Assembly (NCBI GenBank): GCA_904420055.1
Contig: CAJFTV010000036.1
Location: 1 to 5,279, forward strand
Origin: Candidatus Alloscillospira gallinarum
GTDB taxonomy: Bacteria > Bacillota > Clostridia > Oscillospirales > Oscillospiraceae
Reading direction: 5' to 3'
DNA: 5,279 nt
Part shown: piece by piece, positions 1 through 5,279 of the stretch
Numbering within the stretch: position 1 is the first letter of the stretch
Layout: each line of letters opens with the position of its first letter
The notes under the pieces: generated by a model
Database searches by the model: none
Seen by the model: the letters and a program-made list of their open reading frames with translations, nothing else
Told to the model about the DNA's origin: nothing
Position numbers and translations under genes: made by a program

Positions 1-57
1 CCGGAGTCGGTAATAAGGCAGTGCGGTTATGTTGAGGAGTTTTTGAAAAATGTATAA
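1..57 (+). CDS. possible C-terminal tail of an upstream gene (uncertain)
   Basis: The frame beginning at base 1 stays open to a TAA at 55-57 and reads PESVIRQCGYVEEFLKNV, which would overlap the start of argC by 8 nt. A second frame (from base 3) ends at a TGA at 33-35 and reads GVGNKAVRLC; that stop would sit right against the argC ribosome binding site, which is equally common in operons. Neither is long enough to beat chance. The Cys-Gly-Tyr-x-Glu-Glu stretch of the first faintly resembles the end of GNAT-type acetyltransferases, but this is only a resemblance. What can be said is that no obvious promoter or ArgR operator is visible in the 49 bases before argC, so argC may not be the first gene of the transcript. 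Confidence 0.22.
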   Translation, partial: PESVIRQCGYVEEFLKNV

Positions 58-976
58 GGTATTTATTGACGGGCGCGAGGGCACCACGGGTCTGCGCATT
101 TTTGAGAGACTTGAAAAACGTGACGATATTGAGATAACAGTTCTGCCCGAAGAGCTTAGGAAAGACCCGGGCGCCAGAAGAGAGGCTATTAACAGCAGCG
201 ACGCCGCGTTCCTGTGTCTGCCAGATGCGGCGGCGGCGGAGTCCGCGGACATGGTGAAAAACGGACATGTCAGGATATTTGACACCTCCACCGCCCACCG
301 GACTGCGGAAGGCTGGGCCTACGGCTTCCCGGAGCTGTCGAAAGAGCATATGGAGAATATAAAAAATTCTCAGTATGTGGCGGTGCCCGGCTGCCATGCA
401 AGCGGGTTTATAGCACTTGTTTATCCCCTTGTCAAGGCCGGGATTTTACCGAAAAGTGCACATCTGTCCTGCTTTTCCCTGACTGGCTACAGCGGGGGCG
501 GAAAGAAAATGATTGCCCAGTATGAGGGGGAAAATCGGGAGGAGCTTCTCCGTTTTCCGAGACAGTACGGACTTACGCAAAATCACAAGCATTTGAAGGA
601 AATGCGGCATGTGACAGAGCTTGACAGCTTTCCGGCGTTTTCCCCGATTGTGGGGGACTTTTACAGCGGCATGTGCGTCACCGTACCGCTCTTTGCAGAC
701 GATATAAACGGCAGTATCGAGGATATCAGGCGGGTTTACAGCGGGCTCTATAGCGGAGATATAGTACGCTATGTGGAAAACGCCGACGAGGACGGTTTCA
801 TCGCTGCCGGGACGTATGCAGGACGGGACAGTATGGAGATTGCCGTTTTTGGCAATGAGGACAGGATAATTTTAAACGCCAGGTATGACAACCTGGGTAA
901 GGGAGCTTCCGGTGCCGCGATAGAGTGTCTTAATATCGCAATGGGCGTATCCCCGGAAAAAGGACTGGAATTATAA
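50..976 (+). CDS. argC: N-acetyl-gamma-glutamyl-phosphate reductase, short (type 2) class
   Basis: Cytoplasmic enzyme that reduces N-acetylglutamyl phosphate with NADPH to N-acetylglutamate semialdehyde, the third step from glutamate. The 308-residue protein opens with a nucleotide-binding loop, DGREGTTG (residues 7-14). The active-site cysteine is Cys115 in PGCHASG (113-119). The HKHLKEM segment (179-185) supplies the likely catalytic histidine, probably His181. NLGKGASGAA (281-290) is the conserved C-terminal helix start that completes the cofactor site. At 308 residues, and with PGCH rather than the PGCY usual in the common ~340-residue form, it looks like the shorter type 2 class. The ATG at 50 is preceded by GAGGAG at 34-39, a 10-nt gap, and the protein starts directly with the beta strand of the Rossmann fold, so the start is well supported. 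argJ begins 17 nt after its stop. No frameshift or missing residue is seen. Confidence 0.95.
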   Translation: MYKVFIDGREGTTGLRIFERLEKRDDIEITVLPEELRKDPGARREAINSSDAAFLCLPDAAAAESADMVKNGHVRIFDTSTAHRTAEGWAYGFPELSKEHMENIKNSQYVAVPGCHASGFIALVYPLVKAGILPKSAHLSCFSLTGYSGGGKKMIAQYEGENREELLRFPRQYGLTQNHKHLKEMRHVTELDSFPAFSPIVGDFYSGMCVTVPLFADDINGSIEDIRRVYSGLYSGDIVRYVENADEDGFIAAGTYAGRDSMEIAVFGNEDRIILNARYDNLGKGASGAAIECLNIAMGVSPEKGLEL

Positions 977-993
977 AGGAGCAGAGTTAATAT

Positions 994-2205
994 ATGGAAA
1001 TGATAAGCGGAGGAGTGTGCGCGCCAAAAGGCTTTAAGGCGTCGGGAGTACACTGCGGAATAAGGAAAAACAAGTCAAAAAAGGACTTGGCGCTCATATT
1101 CAGCGAGGTAAAGGGGCCGTGTGCCTGTGTATACACCACAAATCTTGTGAAGGGCGCGCCCATAGCCGTGACAAGGGAAAATGTCGCGGACGGGTACGCG
1201 CAGGCGGTTATCTGTAACAGCGGAAATGCCAACACCTGCAATCTTGGCGGCGAAGACGTGGCGCGGGAGATGTGCGCTCTTGCCGGAGCGGAGCTGGGAA
1301 TTTCACCGAGTGATGTTATTGTCGCCTCCACGGGCGTAATTGGACAGCCGCTTGACATTACTCCTATTGCGGGCTCTATAGGGGAGCTTGTAAAGGGGCT
1401 GAAGGGAGACTGCCGCGACGCCTGTGAGGCAATTATGACCACAGACACTGTGCCCAAAGAGGCGGCGGCGGAATTCACTGCCGGCGGCAAAACCTGCCGG
1501 ATTGGCGGCATTGCCAAGGGCTCAGGCATGATACACCCCAATATGGCGACAATGCTTGTGTTTGTCACAACAGACGCGGCGATTACGTCTGAGATGCTTC
1601 AGAAGGCTCTCAGTGAAGATGTCAGGGACTCGTTTAACATGGTGAGCGTGGACGGGGACACATCTACAAACGACATGGTATCTGTAATTTCAAACGGACT
1701 TGCAGGGAACACAGCGATTGACAGCGAAGGCGCGGACTTTGACGAGTTTAAAAAGGCCCTTGCCGCAGTAACCAAAACTCTGTGCAGGAAAATTGCCGGT
1801 GACGGCGAGGGGGCGACAAAGCTCATAGAGTGTGTTGTAACTCACGCGGACACAAAGGAAAACGCCGTAATCTCGTCAAAAGCGGTTATATCCTCGTCGC
1901 TTGTAAAGGCGGCGATGTTCGGCGCAGACGCCAACTGGGGGAGAGTACTCTGCGCCATCGGCTATTCCGGAGCAGACGTGGACGTAAACCGCGTTGACGT
2001 GTCTTTTGCCTCTGAGAAGGGCAACTTTGAGGTGTGCAAAGACGGCCGGGGCGTGGAGTTTTCCGAGGAGAAAGCCAAGACGGTGCTTGGAGAGAAAGAG
2101 ATAAAGATTTTGGTTGACCTTAACAGCGGTACGGAGACGGCAACAGCCTGGGGCTGCGACCTCACATATGAATACGTAAAGATTAACGGGGACTACAGGA
2201 CCTGA
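994..2205 (+). CDS. argJ: glutamate N-acetyltransferase (ornithine acetyltransferase), self-cleaving
   Basis: Transfers the acetyl group of N-acetylornithine to glutamate, releasing ornithine and remaking N-acetylglutamate; many members also use acetyl-CoA and so replace ArgA. The 403-residue precursor is normal in length. The self-cleavage site is in KGSGMIHPNMATML (175-188): cleavage before Thr186 would give an alpha chain of 185 residues and a beta chain of 218 whose N-terminal Thr is the nucleophile. STG (112-114, with Thr113-Gly114) matches the oxyanion-hole motif. The C-terminus YVKINGDYRT is the family's usual ending, which shows the gene is complete. The ATG at 994 lies 12 nt after AGGAG (977-981); a second ATG at 1000 is 18 nt away and less likely. 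Its position between argC and argB is typical of Gram-positive arg operons. Whether it is bifunctional cannot be read from sequence, but no argA is in view. Confidence 0.96.
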   Translation: MEMISGGVCAPKGFKASGVHCGIRKNKSKKDLALIFSEVKGPCACVYTTNLVKGAPIAVTRENVADGYAQAVICNSGNANTCNLGGEDVAREMCALAGAELGISPSDVIVASTGVIGQPLDITPIAGSIGELVKGLKGDCRDACEAIMTTDTVPKEAAAEFTAGGKTCRIGGIAKGSGMIHPNMATMLVFVTTDAAITSEMLQKALSEDVRDSFNMVSVDGDTSTNDMVSVISNGLAGNTAIDSEGADFDEFKKALAAVTKTLCRKIAGDGEGATKLIECVVTHADTKENAVISSKAVISSSLVKAAMFGADANWGRVLCAIGYSGADVDVNRVDVSFASEKGNFEVCKDGRGVEFSEEKAKTVLGEKEIKILVDLNSGTETATAWGCDLTYEYVKINGDYRT

Positions 2206-2220
2206 AGCTGGGGAACTTTT

Positions 2221-2225
2221 GGAGG
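2221..2225 (+). promoter_or_regulatory. ribosome binding site that fixes the argB start
   Basis: GGAGG at 2221-2225 lies 8 nt before the ATG at 2234. An in-frame TTG at 2219 would give five extra residues, but that codon abuts and partly overlaps this Shine-Dalgarno site and has no site of its own. The start at 2234 is therefore chosen. A TTG at 2231 is possible but has only a 5-nt gap. Confidence 0.85.
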
Positions 2226-2233
2226 TAGGATTG

Positions 2234-3094
2234 ATGTCAAACAGATTTGATGAGACAAGGGCAGAAATTATCACACAGATGCTGCCATACCTGCAGAAAT
2301 ACAGGAATAAGGTAATCGCCATAAAATACGGCGGAAACGCCATGCAGAGCGAGGAGCTGAAGCGCCTTGTAATGGGAGATGTGATACTCCTTTCCATGGT
2401 GGGCATAAAGGTCGTTTTAATCCACGGCGGCGGCCCGGAGATAACTGAGCTCATGGATAAAATGGGAAAGAAGAGCGAGTTTATAGACGGGCTTCGCGTC
2501 ACAGATAAAGAAACAGCGAACATTGCCCAGATGATTCTGGCGGGAAAGATAAATAAGGACCTCGTGAACATTATACAGTGTGAGGGTGGACGCTCAATCG
2601 GGCTCTCCGGCATTGACGGACATATGATAAAGGCCGCCTCTCACGACCCGCGTCTGGGATATGTAGGTGATATAACAGATGTTAATATCAGCATCGTGGA
2701 AGATGCCCTTCAGATGGGATATATTCCTGTGATTTCCAGTCTCGGCTGTGACGACGAGGGAAATGTGTACAACATAAACGCCGACACGGCGGCGGCCCGC
2801 ATCGCCGGGGCACTGAAGGCGGAAAGCCTTATTATGATGACAGACATTAAGGGCGTTTTGCGGGACAAAAATGACCCCGACAGTCTGATTGAAAAGATTT
2901 ATGTAAGTGACGCCAAGGAGCTTATAAATCAGGGAATTATCTCGGGCGGTATGATACCAAAGCTCGACTGCTGTATACAGGCGATACGCCGTGGAGTAAA
3001 AAAGGTTTTTGTGCTTGACGGAAGAATACATCACGCCATTTTAATGGAGCTTTTTACTGACGACGGAATGGGCACGATGTTTGTGGGAGGCTGA
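2234..3094 (+). CDS. argB: N-acetylglutamate kinase, arginine-sensitive type
   Basis: Phosphorylates N-acetylglutamate with ATP to N-acetylglutamyl phosphate, the committed step of the pathway. The 286-residue protein has the amino-acid-kinase fold motifs in order: KYGGN (31-35) for the phosphates, HGGGPE (64-69) and RVTD (88-91) at the acetylglutamate site, NINAD (180-184), MTDIKGVL (202-209) with a probable catalytic Asp204, and GGMIPKL (238-244) with Lys243. About 28 residues precede the KYGG strand and look helical (EIITQMLPYLQKY), matching the N-terminal helix that builds arginine-inhibited hexamers and is absent from the short E. coli enzyme. The C-terminus HAILMELFTDDGMGTM (267-282) matches the arginine-site signature of the inhibited class. 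Feedback inhibition by arginine is therefore likely; the family link is known, and its use here is inference. Starts 28 nt after argJ; its last codons contain the argD ribosome binding site. Confidence 0.96.
   Translation: MSNRFDETRAEIITQMLPYLQKYRNKVIAIKYGGNAMQSEELKRLVMGDVILLSMVGIKVVLIHGGGPEITELMDKMGKKSEFIDGLRVTDKETANIAQMILAGKINKDLVNIIQCEGGRSIGLSGIDGHMIKAASHDPRLGYVGDITDVNISIVEDALQMGYIPVISSLGCDDEGNVYNINADTAAARIAGALKAESLIMMTDIKGVLRDKNDPDSLIEKIYVSDAKELINQGIISGGMIPKLDCCIQAIRRGVKKVFVLDGRIHHAILMELFTDDGMGTMFVGG
3085..3090 (+). promoter_or_regulatory. argD ribosome binding site inside the end of argB
   Basis: GGGAGG at 3085-3090 is formed by the Val-Gly-Gly codons that end argB and lies 8 nt before the ATG at 3099. 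An in-frame TTG at 3081 lies upstream of this site, so translation from it would run through the Shine-Dalgarno; the ATG is the better start. The layout suggests that ribosomes ending argB help start argD. Confidence 0.85.
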
Positions 3095-3098
3095 GAGA

Positions 3099-4265
3099 AT
3101 GGACATAAAGGAACTTGACAATAAGTATATTGCGGCCACGTATGCGCGTTTCCCCGTGGAGATTGTCCGGGGCGAGGGCAGCCTTGTATATGACGAGAAC
3201 GACAAGAGCTACATTGACCTTGGCAGCGGAATCGCCGCAAATATTTTCGGGTACAACGACGAGATATGGATAAATGCTGTGACAGAGCAGCTTCATAAAG
3301 TCCAGCACACTTCAAATCTCTTTTACAGCATTCCCGGTGCAGAGCTCGCCCGGCTTCTCTGTGAGAAGACCGGCATGAAAAAGGTGTTTTTTGCGAACTC
3401 CGGAGCCGAGGCAAACGAGTGCGCGATTAAAGCCGCGCGCCGGTGGGCATTTCAGAAGTACGGCGACGAGAGCCACAGCACCATAATCACACTGAAAAAC
3501 AGCTTTCACGGCAGGACAATAACAACTCTTGCCGCCACGGGGCAGGACAAATATCACACGGAGTTTGGACCGTTTACCCCCGGTTTTGTATATGCCGACG
3601 CCTCAGACGCCTCTGATGTGGCGCGCCTGGCGGAGGAAAACAAATGCTGCGCCATAATGATGGAGATGGTGCAGGGAGAGGGTGGCGTTGTGCCGCTCGA
3701 CCGTGCATTTGTGTCCGGCGCCATAGAGACGGCGAAAAAGCACGACCTATTAATAGTCGTCGACGAGATTCAGACTGGGAACGGACGCACAGGAAAGCTC
3801 TACTCCTGGCAGAATTTCGGCTTTACTCCTGATATAATGACAACGGCCAAGGGGCTTGGCGGGGGACTGCCGATTGGCGCATGCCTCTTTGGGGAGCGCA
3901 CTGAAAATGTAATGACACCGGGCAGCCACGGCTCGACCTTCGGCGGAAATCCGGTGTGCTGTGCGGGCGCTGTGAGCATTTTAAAGCGCGTTGACAGTGA
4001 CCTTATGGAGAGCGTTATGGAAAAGTCAAAATACATCACAGAGGAGCTCACGGGCGCCCCAGGGGTTATAAGCGTCGCGGGAATGGGCCTTATGCTGGGA
4101 ATTGAGACCGTCCGGCCGGCGGGGGAGATTGTAAGCGGCTGTATCGAGCGTGGAGTGCTTGTACTCACGGCGAAAAACAAAATCAGGCTTCTGCCGCCCC
4201 TCAACATACCTTTTGAGCTTTTAAAGCAGGGAATTAGGATACTCAAGGAGGAGATTTGTAAATGA
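3099..4265 (+). CDS. argD: acetylornithine aminotransferase (PLP-dependent, class III)
   Basis: Converts N-acetylglutamate semialdehyde plus glutamate to N-acetylornithine and 2-oxoglutarate. The 388-residue protein shows the class III aminotransferase motifs in order: FANSGAEANE (98-107) for the PLP phosphate, FHGRT (136-140), QGEGG (192-196) with the Glu194 gate residue, VVDEIQTG (220-227) with Asp222 facing the pyridine nitrogen, TTAKGLGGGLPIG (248-260) with Lys251 as the PLP Schiff-base lysine, HGSTFGGNP (277-285) with Thr280 reaching the partner subunit's PLP, and RLLPP (363-367) at the substrate carboxylate. Length is normal. Some ArgD proteins also serve lysine synthesis as N-succinyl-diaminopimelate aminotransferase; this cannot be excluded. 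The operon setting favours ArgD over the related ornithine or GABA aminotransferases. It starts 4 nt after argB and its TGA overlaps the argF ATG. Confidence 0.95.
   Translation: MDIKELDNKYIAATYARFPVEIVRGEGSLVYDENDKSYIDLGSGIAANIFGYNDEIWINAVTEQLHKVQHTSNLFYSIPGAELARLLCEKTGMKKVFFANSGAEANECAIKAARRWAFQKYGDESHSTIITLKNSFHGRTITTLAATGQDKYHTEFGPFTPGFVYADASDASDVARLAEENKCCAIMMEMVQGEGGVVPLDRAFVSGAIETAKKHDLLIVVDEIQTGNGRTGKLYSWQNFGFTPDIMTTAKGLGGGLPIGACLFGERTENVMTPGSHGSTFGGNPVCCAGAVSILKRVDSDLMESVMEKSKYITEELTGAPGVISVAGMGLMLGIETVRPAGEIVSGCIERGVLVLTAKNKIRLLPPLNIPFELLKQGIRILKEEICK
4245..4251 (+). promoter_or_regulatory. argF ribosome binding site inside the end of argD
   Basis: AAGGAGG at 4245-4251, extended by GAG to 4254 if read loosely, is written by the Lys-Glu-Glu codons near the end of argD and stands 10 nt before the argF ATG at 4262. 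It is the strongest Shine-Dalgarno match in the window. Together with the ATGA stop/start overlap it points to coupled translation of argD and argF. Confidence 0.8.
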
Positions 4266-5188
4266 AGCACCTCTTGAAATTACAGGATTTGAGCAGGGAG
4301 GAGATTATAGACATTTTAAATCTCGCTGACCAGCTCAAATTTGAACGGAAAAATAATATACCCCACCCGATTTTGCAGGGGAAAACCCTGGGAATGATTT
4401 TTCAGAAGTCCTCCACAAGAACCCGCGTGTCTTTTGAGGCGGGTATGTACCAGCTGGGCGGCAACGCGCTGTTTCTCAGTAACCGTGACCTCCAGATCGG
4501 CCGCGGGGAGCTGGTTCAGGACACTGCCAGGGTTTTGTCGCGATATATTGACGCCATAATGATACGTACCTACAGTCAGGACGAGGTTGAGTACCTTGCG
4601 GAGTACGGCACAATACCCGTGATAAACGGACTTACGGATTACGCACACCCGTGCCAGGTTTTGGCGGACCTTATGACAATACGGGAGATTAAGGGCGGCT
4701 TCCACGGGAGAAAGCTTGCATTTATCGGCGATGGCAATAACATGGCAAATTCCCTTATTGTTGGCTGCATAAAGGTGGGAATGTCAATTTCCATTGGCTG
4801 CCCGAAAGAGTATATGCCGGACAGTGAGATTGTCGCCTGGGCCAGGGAAAACGGGGACTTTACATGTACTGAGGATATCTATGAGGCGGCCCGGGGGGCT
4901 GACGCTGTGTATACGGACGTTTGGGCGTCTATGGGTCAGGAAGAGGAATCCCAGAAGCGCAGAAGGGATTTTGCGGGATATACAGTAGATGACAAGCTGC
5001 TTGAGTGTGCAAAAAAGGACGTGACGGTACTTCACTGCCTGCCTGCCCACAGAGGAGAGGAGATAACGGCAGAGGTGCTGGAAAAGCACGCTGACGAGAT
5101 TTTTGAGGAGGCCGAAAACAGGCTTCACGCGCAGAAAGCGGTGCTTGTAAAGCTCATGGCGCCGGATTACACAAAAGATGAGGACTAA
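4262..5188 (+). CDS. argF: ornithine carbamoyltransferase, anabolic
   Basis: Joins ornithine and carbamoyl phosphate to make citrulline in the cytoplasm. The 308-residue protein has all the family hallmarks: STRTR (51-55) for carbamoyl phosphate, HPCQ (129-132) preceded by Asp126, GDGNNMANS (156-164) with Asn160 likely at the ornithine site, DVWASMG (219-225) for the SMG loop that closes on ornithine, and HCLPAHRGEE (258-267) with Cys259 at the active site. Arg287 in ENRLHAQ (285-291) is the C-terminal carbamoyl-phosphate contact. The HCLP and SMG motifs separate it from aspartate carbamoyltransferase and from the acetyl- or succinyl-ornithine variants. Its ATG shares bases with the argD TGA. 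Being last in a biosynthetic operon, with no arcA or arcC beside it, it should be the anabolic enzyme and not the catabolic one of the deiminase pathway. Confidence 0.96.
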   Translation: MKHLLKLQDLSREEIIDILNLADQLKFERKNNIPHPILQGKTLGMIFQKSSTRTRVSFEAGMYQLGGNALFLSNRDLQIGRGELVQDTARVLSRYIDAIMIRTYSQDEVEYLAEYGTIPVINGLTDYAHPCQVLADLMTIREIKGGFHGRKLAFIGDGNNMANSLIVGCIKVGMSISIGCPKEYMPDSEIVAWARENGDFTCTEDIYEAARGADAVYTDVWASMGQEEESQKRRRDFAGYTVDDKLLECAKKDVTVLHCLPAHRGEEITAEVLEKHADEIFEEAENRLHAQKAVLVKLMAPDYTKDED

Positions 5189-5207
5189 TTTGTCTCAGTC
5201 TACAGAG

Positions 5208-5240
5208 AAACAGCAGACACATTTGTGTCTGCTGTTTTGT
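5208..5240 (+). terminator. intrinsic terminator after argF
   Basis: AAACAGCAGACAC (5208-5220) and GTGTCTGCTGTTT (5225-5237) pair perfectly over 13 bp around the 4-nt loop ATTT, followed by a short T-rich tail (TTTTGTAT, partly within the stem). It begins 20 nt after the argF stop and would end the operon transcript. The T run is short, so some read-through is possible. Read on the minus strand the tail is weaker (TTTCTCTG), so two-way use is possible but less supported. Confidence 0.85.
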
Positions 5241-5279
5241 ATAGTGGAAGGGCGTAAAAGCTTCCTAAACCGCCTGTGA

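Noticed and set aside
1..49. ArgR operator or promoter before argC
   Set aside because: No palindrome resembling the TNTGNAT-type ARG box and no spaced -35/-10 pair could be found in the 49 bases available.
987..1568. 193-codon open frame on the minus strand across the first half of argJ
   Set aside because: It lies wholly antisense to a clearly conserved gene, its product is a low-complexity Ser/Pro/Ala-rich mix with no motif, and it has no supported start. It is a shadow of argJ codon bias.
1876..2613. 245-codon minus-strand open frame across the argJ/argB junction
   Set aside because: Long, but antisense to two conserved genes with all their motifs. The product shows no recognisable domain, only hydrophobic and serine-rich stretches expected from reversed codons.
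3800..4270. 156-codon minus-strand open frame under the second half of argD
   Set aside because: Antisense to motif-bearing argD sequence, Ser/Pro-rich and without a recognisable domain.
4794..4988. 64-codon plus-strand open frame inside argF (and a similar one at 3644-3832 inside argD)
   Set aside because: Out of frame with a complete conserved gene, arginine-rich as expected from a shifted frame, and not preceded by a convincing ribosome binding site.
5189..5224. Possible attenuator or antiterminator: TGTCT at 5191-5195 could pair with AGACA at 5215-5219 and compete with the terminator stem
   Set aside because: Only 5 bp against a 13-bp perfect stem, and located after the last gene where attenuation would have no target.
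5265..5279. Possible end of a convergent minus-strand gene (reads Ser-Gln-Ala-Val then TAG) facing the hairpin
   Set aside because: Only four codons are visible, which is no evidence of coding. Sequence beyond the window would be needed.

Overview
This window is an almost gap-free arginine-biosynthesis operon, all on the + strand, in the order argC-argJ-argB-argD-argF, followed by a hairpin terminator. The source is probably a Gram-positive anaerobe of the Clostridia, most likely Lachnospiraceae-like. That placement is inferred from strong GGAGG-type Shine-Dalgarno sites before all five genes, mid-range GC with frequent ATA and AGG codons, the argCJBDF order and the character of the proteins. 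It rests on no database search.

Layout: positions 1-49 are the upstream edge and may hold the tail of a preceding gene. argC (50-976) is followed after 17 nt by argJ (994-2205) and after 28 nt by argB (2234-3094). argD (3099-4265) follows after 4 nt, and argF (4262-5188) overlaps argD by 4 nt (ATGA). A 13-bp stem with a 4-nt loop and a T run ends the unit at about 5208-5240. The last ~40 bases hold nothing I can call.

How the genes work together: ArgJ moves the acetyl group from N-acetylornithine to glutamate, giving N-acetylglutamate and free ornithine. ArgB phosphorylates N-acetylglutamate, ArgC reduces the acyl phosphate to the semialdehyde, and ArgD transaminates it to N-acetylornithine, which returns to ArgJ. 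ArgF carbamoylates the released ornithine to citrulline. The set therefore encodes glutamate to citrulline by the acetyl-recycling route. argG, argH and carAB, needed to finish arginine and supply carbamoyl phosphate, are not in the window. ArgB carries the features of arginine-inhibited N-acetylglutamate kinases, which fits a recycling pathway in which that kinase is the control point.

All five genes are full length, with their key catalytic motifs present and no frameshift or insertion. I see no mobile element, CRISPR array, RNA gene or new system. The points worth a second look are modest: the short class of ArgC, start-codon choices for argB and argD, Shine-Dalgarno sites built into the ends of upstream genes, and the unresolved upstream edge.
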